Assembly (NCBI RefSeq): GCF_916618955.1
Contig: NZ_OU745390.1
Coordinates: forward strand, 2,790,001 to 2,854,000
Origin: Pseudomonas sp. Marseille-Q3773
GTDB lineage: Bacteria; Pseudomonadota; Gammaproteobacteria; Pseudomonadales; Pseudomonadaceae
DNA: 64,000 nt
Direction: 5' to 3'
Below are positions 18,949-27,692 of this stretch, piece by piece; positions within the stretch are counted from its first letter, which is position 1, and every line of letters begins with the position of its first letter. The notes under the pieces were generated by a model, which was given only the letters and a program-made list of their open reading frames with translations, was not told where the DNA came from and did not search any database. Made by a program: the position numbers and the translations under genes.

Positions 18949-19059
18949 GCAAGCGCCGACAGCGAGCGCTGCACAGCGGGACGGCCAGCATGTTAACCAG
19001 CATGCTGGCGTTTGTCATGCCTCAACCAGGCTTTTTCGCGTAATCCTTTTCCGCCAATG

Positions 19060-19653
19060 TTACGCCCGCGCCAGCACACCTTCATCATGCAGCAACGCGA
19101 ACAGGCTTTCGACCGCTGTTTCCAGGGTCGTGGAGTTGTCCAACACGTGTACCGTCGGGTCGGCCATCGCCTGCAAGTACTCGTTACGGGCCAGGCGCTG
19201 CTCGATTTCGTCCGCAGTTTCCCGGCCACGTGCGTGCAAGCGTTGGCGCAGGACTTCGGGCCTGACCTGTACCCGCACCGCCAGAAGGTTGGGGTAGCGC
19301 TTGCGCGCTTCGGCCAGATAAGCCCGCGAACCATTCACCAGTACTGCCCTGCCCTGCGCCAGCCATTGGTCAACCTGCCGGGGAATACCGTAATCCAGGC
19401 CATTGGCGCGCCAATACATGGCAAACGCACCGTGCGCACGCAGCGCCTCGAACTGTTCGGCCGTGACGCCATGGGCAGCTTCGCCCTTGGCTTCGGCCGA
19501 GCGGGTAATCACGCGGCGGGCAATTTCCACCCCGGCGGCTGCAAGTCGCTCACGTGAAGCGTCGATCAGGGAATCTTTCCCTGAGCCCGACGGTCCTACC
19601 AGGTATATCAACCGGCCTGTCCCTGATCGGCGGTCGCTTGCGTCATGTTGCAT
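19060..19653 (-). CDS. phnN: PhnN-like ribose 1,5-bisphosphate phosphokinase
   Basis: PhnN phosphorylates ribose 1,5-bisphosphate to PRPP, the final step of carbon-phosphorus lyase-linked phosphonate use. The 197-aa product has a P-loop (YLVGPSGSGKDSL), the guanylate-kinase-like RRVITR segment and a C-terminal LDNST motif, close in length to other PhnN proteins. An ATG at 19653 and a GTG at 19659 are both possible; neither has a strong SD site. No other phn gene is in the window, so it may supply PRPP alone or be part of a dispersed pathway. It lies between tRNA-Arg(CCU) and amrZ. Confidence 0.85.
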   Translation of the reverse strand: MQHDASDRRSGTGRLIYLVGPSGSGKDSLIDASRERLAAAGVEIARRVITRSAEAKGEAAHGVTAEQFEALRAHGAFAMYWRANGLDYGIPRQVDQWLAQGRAVLVNGSRAYLAEARKRYPNLLAVRVQVRPEVLRQRLHARGRETADEIEQRLARNEYLQAMADPTVHVLDNSTTLETAVESLFALLHDEGVLARA

Positions 19654-19770
19654 AGCCACTATGCTCTATGGAAGGAAACCGGCGCATTTTAGGGCTTTTC
19701 TCGGACTTTTGCTGCGTTTTACCAGTTTTTGACGGCAAAAGACTGACAGTTTCATCAGCCGGCGCATGTA

Positions 19771-19799
19771 AAACTTTTCAAACCAGTACTCATTTCTGA
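19771..19799 (+). promoter_or_regulatory. Possible AlgU (sigma-22) type promoter upstream of amrZ
   Basis: AAACTT, 18 bases, TCTGA resembles GAACTT-N16/17-TCTGA used by AlgU/AlgT, which drives amrZ in P. aeruginosa. One mismatch and a long spacer weaken the call. It lies about 200 bp before the amrZ ATG. The rest of the 345-bp phnN-amrZ gap shows no gene I can support. Confidence 0.35.
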
Positions 19800-19998
19800 T
19801 AATTGGTACTGGCATAAAGCCTTTATCCAGATCACTATTTGTCACAGAATTGACGCCAAGGAAACGGCGACCATGAGGCAAGATGAACATCCATTTTTCA
19901 CTGGCGGTTGAACATTTTGTCGTCGCCACGGTCGTACTACCACCCCGTGCGGCCAATTTGAGAACCGCTTCCCCTGAACCAAAATCCGGTCAATTTAT

Positions 19999-20325
19999 AT
20001 GCGCCCAATGAAACAGGCTATTTATTCGAGCCGCACTGCTGACAAGTTCGTCGTCCGCCTGCCAGACGGGATGCGTGAGCGCATTGCCGAGGTAGCGCGC
20101 AACCATCACCGCAGCATGAACTCCGAGATCATCGCGCGCCTGGAGCAGAGCCTTATCCAGGAAGGTGCGTTGGGTGACGAGCTAAGCATGCGCATGGACA
20201 GCCCTGAACTGTCCCTGCATGAGCGTGAGCTGCTGCAACGCTTCCGCCAGCTGTCCCACCGCCAGCAGAACGCACTGGTCGCCCTCATCGCTCACGATGT
20301 GGAAATGGCCGCCGACGCCTCCTGA
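19999..20325 (+). CDS. amrZ: Ribbon-helix-helix transcription regulator AmrZ (AlgZ)
   Basis: AmrZ is an Arc-family global regulator of Pseudomonas. In P. aeruginosa it represses flagellar fleQ and activates alginate and twitching genes, and it modulates c-di-GMP levels in other species. The 108-aa product has the RHH DNA-binding core ([37 protein letters not shown]) at about residues 15-60 and the C-terminal tetramerisation part ([20 protein letters not shown]). The sequence is nearly the P. aeruginosa protein as I recall it. It is monocistronic with its own terminator, and its presence fits the flagellar genes upstream. Confidence 0.94.
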   Translation: MRPMKQAIYSSRTADKFVVRLPDGMRERIAEVARNHHRSMNSEIIARLEQSLIQEGALGDELSMRMDSPELSLHERELLQRFRQLSHRQQNALVALIAHDVEMAADAS

Positions 20326-20342
20326 GGCGTTCAGCGAACATG

Positions 20343-20370
20343 AAAAAGCCAGCGCAAGCTGGCTTTTTTG
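20343..20370. terminator. Bidirectional terminator after amrZ
   Basis: AAAAAGCCAGC, GCAA, GCTGGCTTTTTT forms an 11-bp stem with A and T runs, 18 nt after the amrZ stop. mgtE converges and ends at 20464. Confidence 0.88.
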
Positions 20371-20398
20371 TGGGCGGATGGTCCTGCAACAGACATCC

Positions 20399-20447
20399 TG
20401 GGGCCGCTTCGCGGCCCATCGCGACGCAAGGCCGCTCCCACAGGGAT
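20399..20447. repeat. Second-type REP element near mgtE
   Basis: GGGCCGCTTCGCGGCCCATCGCGACGCAAGGCCGCTCCCACAGG is a variant REP unit, with GCGACGCAAGGCCGC in place of the CGCGGGC core. It sits between the amrZ terminator and the mgtE 3' end. The same variant appears at 27557-27671. Confidence 0.75.
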
Positions 20448-20463
20448 CGCGCAGGAGACCGAG

Positions 20464-21906
20464 TTACAGCAGGAACAGCGTGGCCAGGCCGAGGAAGATG
20501 AAGAAGCCGCCACTGTCGGTAACCGCAGTGATCATCACACTGGAGCCCATTGCCGGGTCGCGACCCAGGCGCGTCAAGGTCATCGGAATCAGAACACCCA
20601 TCAAGGCCGCCAGCAGCAGGTTCAAGGTCATTGCCGCAGTCATCACCAGGCCCAGCGACCAGCTGCCATACAGCCAGAACGCCACCACCCCGATCACCCC
20701 ACCCCAGATCAGGCCGTTGAGCAGCGATACCGCCAGCTCCTTGCGCATCAGCCGGCTGGTGTTGCCTGGCGATACCTGGTCCAGCGCCATGGCGCGCACT
20801 ATCATGGTGATGGTCTGGTTGCCGGAGTTACCACCGATACCTGCCACGATCGGCATCAGGGCGGCCAGGGCCACCAGCTTCTCGATCGAGCCTTCGAACA
20901 GGCCGATCACCCGCGAAGCGACAAAAGCGGTAATCAGGTTGATGGCCAGCCAGGCCCAGCGGTTGCGCAGCGAACGCCAGACCGAGGCGAAAATGTCCTC
21001 CTCTTCGCGCAAACCGGCCATGTTCAGCACTTCGCTTTCGCTTTCTTCACGAATCAGGTCGACCATCTCATCGATGGTCAGACGGCCGATCAGGCGCTCG
21101 TTCTTGTCCACCACCGGCGCAGACACCAGGTCATAACGTTCGAAGGCTTGCGCAGCATCATAGGCATCTTCCTCGGGGTGGAAGGACACCGGGTCGGTCG
21201 CCATGACCTCCGCCACCTTCTTCTCCGGGTCGTTGACCAGAAGCCGCTTGATCGGCAACACGCCCTTGAGAATGCCGTCATAGTCGACCACGAACAGCTT
21301 GTCGGTGTGGTTCGGCAGTTCTTTCAGGCGACGCAGGTAGCGCAACACTACTTCCAGGCTGACGTCTTCACGGATGGTGACCATCTCGAAGTCCATCAAC
21401 GCACCGACCTGTTCCTCGTCGTAGCTCAACGCCGAACGCACGCGCTCGCGCTGCTGGGCATCGAGGGTTTCCATCAACTCGTGGATAACGTCACGCGGCA
21501 GCTCAGGTGCCAGGTCGGCGAGCTCGTCGGCGTCCATTTCCTTGGCCGCGGCGAGCAGCTCGTGATCGTCCATGTCGGCGATCAGCGATTGCCGCACAGC
21601 GTCGGAAACTTCAAGGAGAATGTCGCCATCGCGATCCGAGCGCACCAGTTGCCAGACCGTCAGGCGGTCTTCCAGGGGCAAGGCTTCGAGGATATAGGCG
21701 ATGTCGGCAGGGTGCAGGTCATCGAGCTTGCGCTGCAGCTCGACAAGGTTCTGACGGTGAACGAGGTTTTCCACCAGGTCGTGGTGGGCACCCTCCTGAC
21801 GGTGTGTCAGGTCTTCGACCACGCGCTGGCGTTGCAGCAGTTCGACCACCTGGGCCAGGCGGTCCTGCAGGCTTTCCTGCGCTTTTTTTACTTCTACTTC
21901 AGTCAT
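20464..21906 (-). CDS. mgtE: Magnesium transporter MgtE
   Basis: MgtE is a Mg2+-gated magnesium channel of the inner membrane. The 480-aa protein has the N-terminal cytosolic superhelical domain (DDLHPADIAYILEALPLEDR), a CBS pair (about residues 135-260), a plug helix, and five C-terminal membrane segments with the conserved pore motif MPIVAGIGGNSGNQTITMIV. The ATG at 21906 (MTEVEVKKAQE) is preferred because GGGAGTGGAG precedes it; the frame extends ten codons upstream. The long 5' region (21907-22295) contains no gene. Corrin/Mg regulation cannot be judged by eye. Confidence 0.93.
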   Translation of the reverse strand: MTEVEVKKAQESLQDRLAQVVELLQRQRVVEDLTHRQEGAHHDLVENLVHRQNLVELQRKLDDLHPADIAYILEALPLEDRLTVWQLVRSDRDGDILLEVSDAVRQSLIADMDDHELLAAAKEMDADELADLAPELPRDVIHELMETLDAQQRERVRSALSYDEEQVGALMDFEMVTIREDVSLEVVLRYLRRLKELPNHTDKLFVVDYDGILKGVLPIKRLLVNDPEKKVAEVMATDPVSFHPEEDAYDAAQAFERYDLVSAPVVDKNERLIGRLTIDEMVDLIREESESEVLNMAGLREEEDIFASVWRSLRNRWAWLAINLITAFVASRVIGLFEGSIEKLVALAALMPIVAGIGGNSGNQTITMIVRAMALDQVSPGNTSRLMRKELAVSLLNGLIWGGVIGVVAFWLYGSWSLGLVMTAAMTLNLLLAALMGVLIPMTLTRLGRDPAMGSSVMITAVTDSGGFFIFLGLATLFLL

Positions 21907-22295
21907 AGGCGAACTCCACTCCCAGCAGCGGAGCACGCCGGGAGAATCAATCGGTCAGATCTTTCTGTACGAATCTTGTTAGCGAGTAACTACTGGGTAA
22001 GTCCATGGTGGTTTTCCACAAGCCCCGGCGGGGCTGACGGGCGCAATCATACACTGCTAAAGCTGTCAGATCGCTGAAAATTTTGGCCAGAACAATCGTT
22101 TGCGTGATAAAGCTGGGACAACGCTCGAAGCTATCAGTGCGACGGCGGGTCTGGCGGTTAAAGCACATGTTTTGTGCCTGGATGTGTATGCCTGATGGGG
22201 GTTGGCTCGGGCCCTGCCCCGGCCCCAAAGCCAAACGCCACATCTACAGGAGAGCTTAGATCGACATCACCAACAATTCATTGGCGAAGAAAACA
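21907..22295. other. 389-bp region without a gene upstream of mgtE
   Basis: This lower-GC stretch holds the mgtE promoter and leader. I see a GC-rich segment (about 22015-22040, CAAGCCCCGGCGGGGCTGACGG) able to form a CCCCGGCGGGG hairpin, but no recognisable riboswitch or small ORF. Confidence 0.5.
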
Positions 22296-22326
22296 AAAAG
22301 CCCGCTCAACTGAGCGGGCTTCTTGA
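22296..22326 (-). terminator. Terminator of the tRNA-Arg cluster
   Basis: AAAAAGCCCGCTCA, ACT, TGAGCGGGCTTCTT forms a stem of about 9-10 bp just beyond the last tRNA-Arg. The T run is correct for leftward transcription. Confidence 0.85.
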
Positions 22327-22333
22327 TGGGGTA

Positions 22334-22410
22334 TGGCGGACTCAGGAGGATTCGAACCTCCGACCGCTCGGTTCGTAGCCGAGTACTCTATCCAGCTGAG
22401 CTATGAGTCC
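22334..22410 (-). tRNA. tRNA-Arg (anticodon ACG), copy 3 in transcription order
   Basis: The cloverleaf is complete on the reverse strand: acceptor GGACTCA/TGAGTCC, D arm GCTC/GAGT, anticodon stem CTCGG/CCGAG with loop CTACGAA, T arm GGAGG/CCTCC, discriminator G and encoded CCA; 77 nt. After A34 editing it reads CGN codons. Confidence 0.97.
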
Positions 22411-22481
22411 GTGGTGGTATTTTTAGACCAGGTTACCACTGGTTGGTTGAAGTCGCTTTGCAAGCAGAGCCACTTCAAAAG

Positions 22482-22558
22482 TGGCGGACTCAGGAGGATT
22501 CGAACCTCCGACCGCTCGGTTCGTAGCCGAGTACTCTATCCAGCTGAGCTATGAGTCC
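22482..22558 (-). tRNA. tRNA-Arg (anticodon ACG), copy 2
   Basis: The sequence is identical over 77 nt to the copies on either side, with CCA encoded. It is processed from the same leftward transcript by inference. Confidence 0.97.
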
Positions 22559-22630
22559 GTGGTTGGTATTTTTAGACCAGGTTACCACTGGTGGTTTGAA
22601 GTAGCCTTGCAAACAAAGCCACTTCAAAAG

Positions 22631-22707
22631 TGGCGGACTCAGGAGGATTCGAACCTCCGACCGCTCGGTTCGTAGCCGAGTACTCTATCCAGCTGAGCTA
22701 TGAGTCC
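22631..22707 (-). tRNA. tRNA-Arg (anticodon ACG), copy 1
   Basis: The sequence is identical to the other two copies. The AT-rich stretch just upstream on the minus strand (22708-22800) is the probable array promoter. Confidence 0.97.
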
Positions 22708-22812
22708 GTGTCTTGCCGCGCATTATAGGTCGCTGAAACATTTTTGCAAGAACTTTTCGTTTAAAATCAACTACTTAGCATTCTTACTGGTTACAGCGCC
22801 CTAAGCGAATAA

Positions 22813-22903
22813 TGGCGGTGAAGGGGGGATTCGAACCCCCGATACCCTTATGAGGTATACTCCCTTAGCAGGGGAGCGCCTTCGGCCACTCGGCCACCTC
22901 ACC
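22813..22903 (-). tRNA. tRNA-Ser (anticodon GCU)
   Basis: A class II tRNA of 91 nt including CCA: acceptor GGTGAGG/CTTCACC, anticodon stem CTCCC/GGGAG with loop CTGCTAA (anticodon GCT), long variable arm TATACCTCATAAGGGTATC, T arm GGGGG/CCCCC, discriminator G. It reads AGC and AGU. Confidence 0.97.
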
Positions 22904-22975
22904 GCAACACGAGGCGAATATTAAACACAGCCTTCCTCGTTTGCAACCCTTTTTTTGAAAAAAACTTCAAAAAAA

Positions 22976-23164
22976 TTAAAGGCTTGGCTCCTCGTCCTTC
23001 TCCTTCTTGATCCGTAGGTAGATTTCCTCGCGGTGAACGGCCACTTCTTTCGGGGCGCTGACGCCAATACGCACCTGGTTGCCTTTGACACCGAGCACCG
23101 TCACGGTGATCTCGCCGTCTCCAATGATCAGGCTCTCGGCGCACCGACGAGTCAGAATCAACAT
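22976..23164 (-). CDS. rsmA: Carbon storage regulator CsrA/RsmA
   Basis: CsrA/RsmA is a small RNA-binding dimer that represses translation by binding GGA motifs in leaders, and is antagonised by RsmY/RsmZ RNAs in Pseudomonas. The 62-aa product starts [16 protein letters not shown] and includes the conserved [25 protein letters not shown], with the RNA-binding R44-type arginine in the VHREEI motif. AGGAG lies 8 nt before the ATG. The order lysC-rsmA-tRNA-Ser-tRNA-Arg is the same as in other gammaproteobacteria. Confidence 0.96.
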   Translation of the reverse strand: MLILTRRCAESLIIGDGEITVTVLGVKGNQVRIGVSAPKEVAVHREEIYLRIKKEKDEEPSL

Positions 23165-23330
23165 AGCTTTCTCCTTACGCGAAACATACAGGGGTAACAG
23201 TCTTGGGTATCGCGGCCGGTCGTGGACGACGACTCGGGCCTCGGTTGCCTGCCACGCAGCCCAGGACAGGGCCTGCGTGACAGGCAGAAACGCGAAGGGC
23301 GCGGCAAGCCGCGCCCTTCCAGGCAGCGTT

Positions 23331-24566
23331 TTACTCGCTCTGTCGTGCCGGAGCGTCGAGCTCGAACGCGGTGTGCAGCGCGCGTACGGCCAGCTCCAGG
23401 TACTTCTCTTCGATCACCACCGAAACCTTGATCTCGGAGGTAGAGATCATCTGGATGTTGATGCCCTCCTTGGCCAGGGCTTCGAACATGCGGCTGGCCA
23501 CACCGGCGTGCGAACGCATGCCGACGCCAACGATCGAGACCTTGGCGATCTTGGTGTCGCCAATCACTTCACGGGCGCCGATTTCGCGCGCGGTGTTTTC
23601 CAGCACGCTCTGCGCCTTCTCGTACTCGTTGCGGTGCACGGTGAAGGTGAAGTCGGTGGTGTTATCGTGGGCAACGTTCTGCACGATCATGTCGACCTCG
23701 ATGTTCGAGGCGCTGATCGGGCCGAGGATCTTGAAAGCCACGCCCGGGGTGTCCGGCACGCCGCGAATGGTCAGCTTGGCTTCATCACGGTTGAAGGCGA
23801 TACCGGAAATGATCGGCTGTTCCATGGATTCCTCTTCATCAATGGTAATGAGGGTACCCGGACCCTCCTTGAAGCTGTGCAGCACGCGCAGCGGAACGTT
23901 GTACTTGCCGGCGAACTCCACCGAACGGATCTGCAGCACCTTGGAACCGAGGCTGGCCATTTCCAGCATCTCTTCGAAGGTGATCTTCTCCAGGCGCCGG
24001 GCCTGTGGCACGACGCGCGGGTCGGTGGTGTAGACGCCATCGACGTCGGTGTAGATCTGGCACTCGTCGGCCTTCAGCGCTGCCGCCAGGGCCACGCCGG
24101 TGGTGTCGGAGCCGCCACGGCCCAGGGTGGTGATGTTGCCGTGCTCGTCGACGCCCTGGAAGCCCGCTACCACGACCACGCGGCCTTGCTTGAGGTCGGC
24201 ACGGATCTTCTGGTCGTCGATCTGCAGGATGCGCGCCTTGTTGTGCGCGCTGTCGGTGAGGATGCGCACCTGGTTGCCGGTGTAGGACACCGCTGGCACA
24301 CCGCGCTTGATCAGGGCCATGGCCAGCAGGGCAATGGTGACCTGCTCGCCGGTCGACACGATCACGTCCAGCTCGCGGGGAACCGGCTGATCGCTGATCT
24401 GCTTGGCCAGGTCGATCAGGCGATTGGTTTCACCGCTCATGGCCGACAACACAACCACCAGGTCGTCGCCCGCCTCACGGTGTTTCTTGACCTTATCGGC
24501 TACCTGCTCGATCCGCTCGATGGAACCGACAGAGGTGCCGCCAAATTTCTGTACGATCAACGCCAT
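23331..24566 (-). CDS. lysC: Aspartate kinase
   Basis: Aspartokinase makes 4-phospho-L-aspartate, the first step to lysine, threonine, methionine and diaminopimelate. The 411-aa protein has the N-terminal kinase motif [11 protein letters not shown], the substrate/ATP segment [11 protein letters not shown], the [10 protein letters not shown] motif, and two C-terminal ACT domains (about residues 265-405) for feedback by lysine and threonine. It lies between alaS and rsmA. A 13-bp hairpin separates it from alaS, so it could be partly co-transcribed. Confidence 0.96.
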   Translation of the reverse strand: MALIVQKFGGTSVGSIERIEQVADKVKKHREAGDDLVVVLSAMSGETNRLIDLAKQISDQPVPRELDVIVSTGEQVTIALLAMALIKRGVPAVSYTGNQVRILTDSAHNKARILQIDDQKIRADLKQGRVVVVAGFQGVDEHGNITTLGRGGSDTTGVALAAALKADECQIYTDVDGVYTTDPRVVPQARRLEKITFEEMLEMASLGSKVLQIRSVEFAGKYNVPLRVLHSFKEGPGTLITIDEEESMEQPIISGIAFNRDEAKLTIRGVPDTPGVAFKILGPISASNIEVDMIVQNVAHDNTTDFTFTVHRNEYEKAQSVLENTAREIGAREVIGDTKIAKVSIVGVGMRSHAGVASRMFEALAKEGINIQMISTSEIKVSVVIEEKYLELAVRALHTAFELDAPARQSE

Positions 24567-24612
24567 TTCAATGGTGCCTCAGCCCATACAGGGCCCCAAA
24601 AAACAATCCAAC

Positions 24613-24649
24613 ATGGGTCGGCCAGCGACTAGACCACTGGCCGACCCAT
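24613..24649 (-). terminator. 13-bp hairpin between alaS and lysC
   Basis: ATGGGTCGGCCAG and CTGGCCGACCCAT are perfect inverse copies with an 11-nt loop, starting two bases after the alaS stop. Read leftward, a TTTTTT run follows only about 12 bases later. It may be a weak terminator or a processing hairpin. Confidence 0.65.
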
Positions 24650-24650
24650 C

Positions 24651-27275
24651 TCAAAGTCCCTGCTCTGCGAATGGCACGGCCAGCGCCAGGGCCTGGTCCA
24701 GTGCAGCGACGTCGACGCCGCCACCCTGGGCCATGTCCGGACGGCCACCGCCCTTGCCACCCACGGCCGCAGCGGCTTGTTTCATCAGATCGCCAGCCTT
24801 GAGTTGGCTGGAGAGGTCCTTGGTCACACCGGCCACCAGCACGACCTTGCCCTCATGCTCGCTGCCCAGCAGGATCACTGCGTGGCCGAGCTTGTTCTTC
24901 AGTTGATCGACCAGCGCCAGCAAGGCCTTGCCGTCCTGCCCGTCCAGGCGGGCGGCGAGCACCTTGGCGCCCTTGACCTCAACGGCCGCGTTGGAGAGAT
25001 CATCCCCGGCGGCGCTGGCGGCCTTGGCCTGCAGCTGTTCCAGCTGCTTCTCCAGCTGGCGGTTGCGCTCGAGCACAGCCGACAGCTTGTCGATCAGGTT
25101 GTCACGGTTGCCTTTCACCAGTTGCGCGGCTTCCTTGACCTGCTCTTCGGCAGCGTTCAGGTAGGCCAGCGCCGCAGCGCCGGTGACCGCTTCGATACGG
25201 CGCACACCAGAGGCCACACCGCCTTCGCTGATGATCTTGAACAGGCTGATGTCACCGGTACGCTTGGCGTGAATACCGCCGCACAGTTCCACCGAGAAAT
25301 CGCCGCCCATGCTCAGCACACGCACGGTGTCGCCGTACTTCTCGCCGAACAGCGCCATGGCACCCTTGGCCTTAGCGGTTTCGATGTCGGTCAGTTCGGT
25401 TTCCACCGCAGTGTTCTTGCGCACTTCGCGGTTGACGATGTCTTCCAGGGCCTTGATCTGCTCCGGTTTCACCGCCTCGAAGTGGCTGAAGTCGAAACGC
25501 AGGCGCTGGCTGTCGACCAGCGAGCCTTTCTGCTGTACGTGCTCGCCCAGCACCTGGCGCAGCGCTTCGTGCAGCAGGTGGGTGGCCGAGTGGTTCAGCG
25601 AGGTGGCGTGCTGCACTTCGGCATCGACCTTGGCCTCGACCGACGAACCGATCAGCAGCGCACCGCTGGCGACCACGCCGTGGTGCAGGAAGGCACCGCC
25701 AGTCTTGGTGGTGTCGCGCACGTCGAAACGTGCAGCACCTGCCTGCAGGTAGCCGGTGTCGCCCACCTGGCCGCCGGACTCGGCGTAGAACGGCGTGCGG
25801 TCGAGCACGACCACGCCCTGCTCACCTTCAGCCAGCTGGTCGACGGCCTGGCCGTCCTTGTACAGGGCGATGACCTTGCCCTGGCCTTCGGTAGCGTCGT
25901 AGCCGAGGAATTCAGTGGCGCTGTCGACCTTGACCAGGCTGTTGTAGTCCATGCCGAAGGCGCTGGCAGAACGGGCACGCTCACGCTGGGCATCCATTTC
26001 GCGCTCGAAGCCGGCTTCGTCGATGGTCAGTTCGCGCTCGCGGGCGATGTCGGCAGTCAGGTCCATCGGGAAGCCATAGGTGTCGTAAAGCTTGAACACC
26101 ACGTCACCCGGCACCACGTCGCCCTTCAACTGCGCCAGGTCCTGCTCGAGGATGCGCAGGCCCTGCTCCAGGGTCTTGGCGAACTGCTCTTCTTCAGCCT
26201 TGAGCACGCGCTCGATGTGCGCCTGCTGGCTGTTCAGTTCCGGGAAGGCTTCGCCCATTTCGGCGACCAGCGCGGCCACGATCTGGTAGAAGAAGCTGCC
26301 CTTGGCACCCAGCTTGTTGCCGTGGCGGCAGGCGCGGCGAATGATGCGGCGCAGCACGTAGCCACGGCCTTCGTTGGACGGCAGCACGCCGTCGGCGATC
26401 AGGAAGCCGCACGAACGGATGTGGTCGGCCACCACCTTCAGCGAAGCCTGGCCGTCATTGCTGCAGCCGATGGCCTTGGCCGCGGCAGCCAGCAGGTTCT
26501 GGAACAGGTCGATCTCGTAGTTCGAGTGCACGTGCTGCAGTACCGCGCTGACACGCTCCAGGCCCATGCCGGTGTCCACCGACGGCGCTGGCAGCGGGTG
26601 CAGCACGCCATCGGCGGTGCGGTTGAACTGCATGAAGACGTTGTTCCAGATCTCGATGTAGCGGTCGCCGTCTTCTTCCGGCGAGCCGGGTGGGCCGCCC
26701 CAGATATCCGGGCCGTGATCGTAGAAGATCTCGGTGCACGGGCCGCATGGGCCGGTGTCGCCCATGGTCCAGAAGTTGTCGGAGGCGTACGGGGCGCCTT
26801 TGTTGTCGCCGATGCGCACCATGCGCTCGGCTGGCACGCCGACTTCCTTGGTCCAGATGTCGTAAGCTTCGTCGTCAGTGGCGTAGACCGTTACCCAGAG
26901 CTTTTCCTTGGGCAGGTTCAGCCACTTTTCCGAGGTCAGGAAGGTCCAGGCGAAGGTGATGGCGTCGCGCTTGAAATAGTCGCCGAAGCTGAAGTTGCCC
27001 AGCATTTCGAAGAAGGTGTGGTGACGCGCGGTGTAACCGACGTTTTCCAGGTCGTTGTGCTTGCCACCGGCGCGCACGCACTTCTGGCTGCTGACGGCAC
27101 GGGTGTAGGCACGCTTCTCCGCACCGAGGAAGCAGTCCTTGAACTGGTTCATGCCGGCATTGGTGAACAGCAGGGTCGGGTCGTTGTTCGGGATCAGCGA
27201 ACTGGAGGCGACTCGGGTATGTCCCTGCTCTTCGAAGAAGCGAAGGAAGGCTTCACGGATTTCTGCGCTTTTCAT
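24651..27275 (-). CDS. alaS: Alanyl-tRNA synthetase
   Basis: AlaRS charges tRNA-Ala and edits Ser/Gly mischarging. The 874-aa protein shows the class II aminoacylation domain ([20 protein letters not shown], then [20 protein letters not shown]), the editing domain with zinc ligands [12 protein letters not shown] and [11 protein letters not shown], and a C-terminal C-Ala domain. The frame opens 67 codons further upstream, but [10 protein letters not shown] at 27275 is the universal family start and has GGAAGA-like sequence before it. Essential gene, complete. Confidence 0.97.
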   Translation of the reverse strand: MKSAEIREAFLRFFEEQGHTRVASSSLIPNNDPTLLFTNAGMNQFKDCFLGAEKRAYTRAVSSQKCVRAGGKHNDLENVGYTARHHTFFEMLGNFSFGDYFKRDAITFAWTFLTSEKWLNLPKEKLWVTVYATDDEAYDIWTKEVGVPAERMVRIGDNKGAPYASDNFWTMGDTGPCGPCTEIFYDHGPDIWGGPPGSPEEDGDRYIEIWNNVFMQFNRTADGVLHPLPAPSVDTGMGLERVSAVLQHVHSNYEIDLFQNLLAAAAKAIGCSNDGQASLKVVADHIRSCGFLIADGVLPSNEGRGYVLRRIIRRACRHGNKLGAKGSFFYQIVAALVAEMGEAFPELNSQQAHIERVLKAEEEQFAKTLEQGLRILEQDLAQLKGDVVPGDVVFKLYDTYGFPMDLTADIARERELTIDEAGFEREMDAQRERARSASAFGMDYNSLVKVDSATEFLGYDATEGQGKVIALYKDGQAVDQLAEGEQGVVVLDRTPFYAESGGQVGDTGYLQAGAARFDVRDTTKTGGAFLHHGVVASGALLIGSSVEAKVDAEVQHATSLNHSATHLLHEALRQVLGEHVQQKGSLVDSQRLRFDFSHFEAVKPEQIKALEDIVNREVRKNTAVETELTDIETAKAKGAMALFGEKYGDTVRVLSMGGDFSVELCGGIHAKRTGDISLFKIISEGGVASGVRRIEAVTGAAALAYLNAAEEQVKEAAQLVKGNRDNLIDKLSAVLERNRQLEKQLEQLQAKAASAAGDDLSNAAVEVKGAKVLAARLDGQDGKALLALVDQLKNKLGHAVILLGSEHEGKVVLVAGVTKDLSSQLKAGDLMKQAAAAVGGKGGGRPDMAQGGGVDVAALDQALALAVPFAEQGL

Positions 27276-27556
27276 AGGTTCTTCCACGGAAACGGCAGCC
27301 CTGTTGGGCAAACGCGTCGACGAAACGACGGCAAAGGGCCGCATTATATCGGTCCTGCGGTCTCGATGCAGTGTGTTTATACGATAGAAACCATCGTTTG
27401 GACGGTTTTTCGGGCTATGCAAACGAAAACGACATGGCCGGATGCTAAAGCCTGCCTTTCGCCACTGGCAAGCCAATTACCGCTCAGGGGGAGGGAAAAT
27501 GGAACAGGCGGTGAATTAAAGGAGTTTCAGCTGGCGCAATGCCAGGCAAATGGACT
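27276..27556. promoter_or_regulatory. alaS upstream region
   Basis: This 280-bp AT-richer region precedes alaS on the minus strand and should contain its promoter. I cannot see a distinct operator, and no small ORF with a good start is apparent. Confidence 0.4.
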
Positions 27557-27671
27557 CTGTAGGAGCGGCCTTGTGTCGCGATGGGCGCGCAGCGGCGCCA
27601 GAATTACAGCTTCGTTGCCAGGATTGCCGGGGCCGCTTTGCGGCCCATCGCGACACAAGGCCGCTCCCACA
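27557..27671. repeat. Inverted pair of variant REP elements
   Basis: GTAGGAGCGGCCTTGTGTCG at about 27559-27578 is mirrored by CGACACAAGGCCGCTCCCAC at 27651-27670. The second arm is preceded by GGGGCCGCTTTGCGGCCC. The pair lies between the 3' end of astE and the alaS promoter. Confidence 0.8.
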
Positions 27672-27692
27672 AGAAACCTATGCCTATTGCGG

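Larger units (their letters stand above)
22334..22707 (-). repeat. Tandem array of three ~148-bp units, each tRNA-Arg(ACG) plus spacer
   Basis: Three identical 77-nt tRNA genes are separated by 71- and 72-bp spacers that are themselves close copies. Both contain GGTATTTTTAGACCAGGTTA and end with GCCACTTCAAAAG. The array therefore arose by tandem duplication of gene plus spacer. Confidence 0.93.

Noticed and set aside
19666..19956. 96-codon minus-strand frame between phnN and amrZ
   Set aside because: No ribosome site, no family resemblance, and it overlaps the likely amrZ promoter region.
22333..22675. Short frames beginning MADSGGFEPPTARF over the tRNA genes
   Set aside because: These are translations of the tRNA-Arg genes themselves, not proteins; such frames are commonly misannotated.
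22334..22707. CRISPR-like repeat array
   Set aside because: The repeats are whole tRNA genes with similar spacers; unit length and cloverleaf rule out CRISPR.
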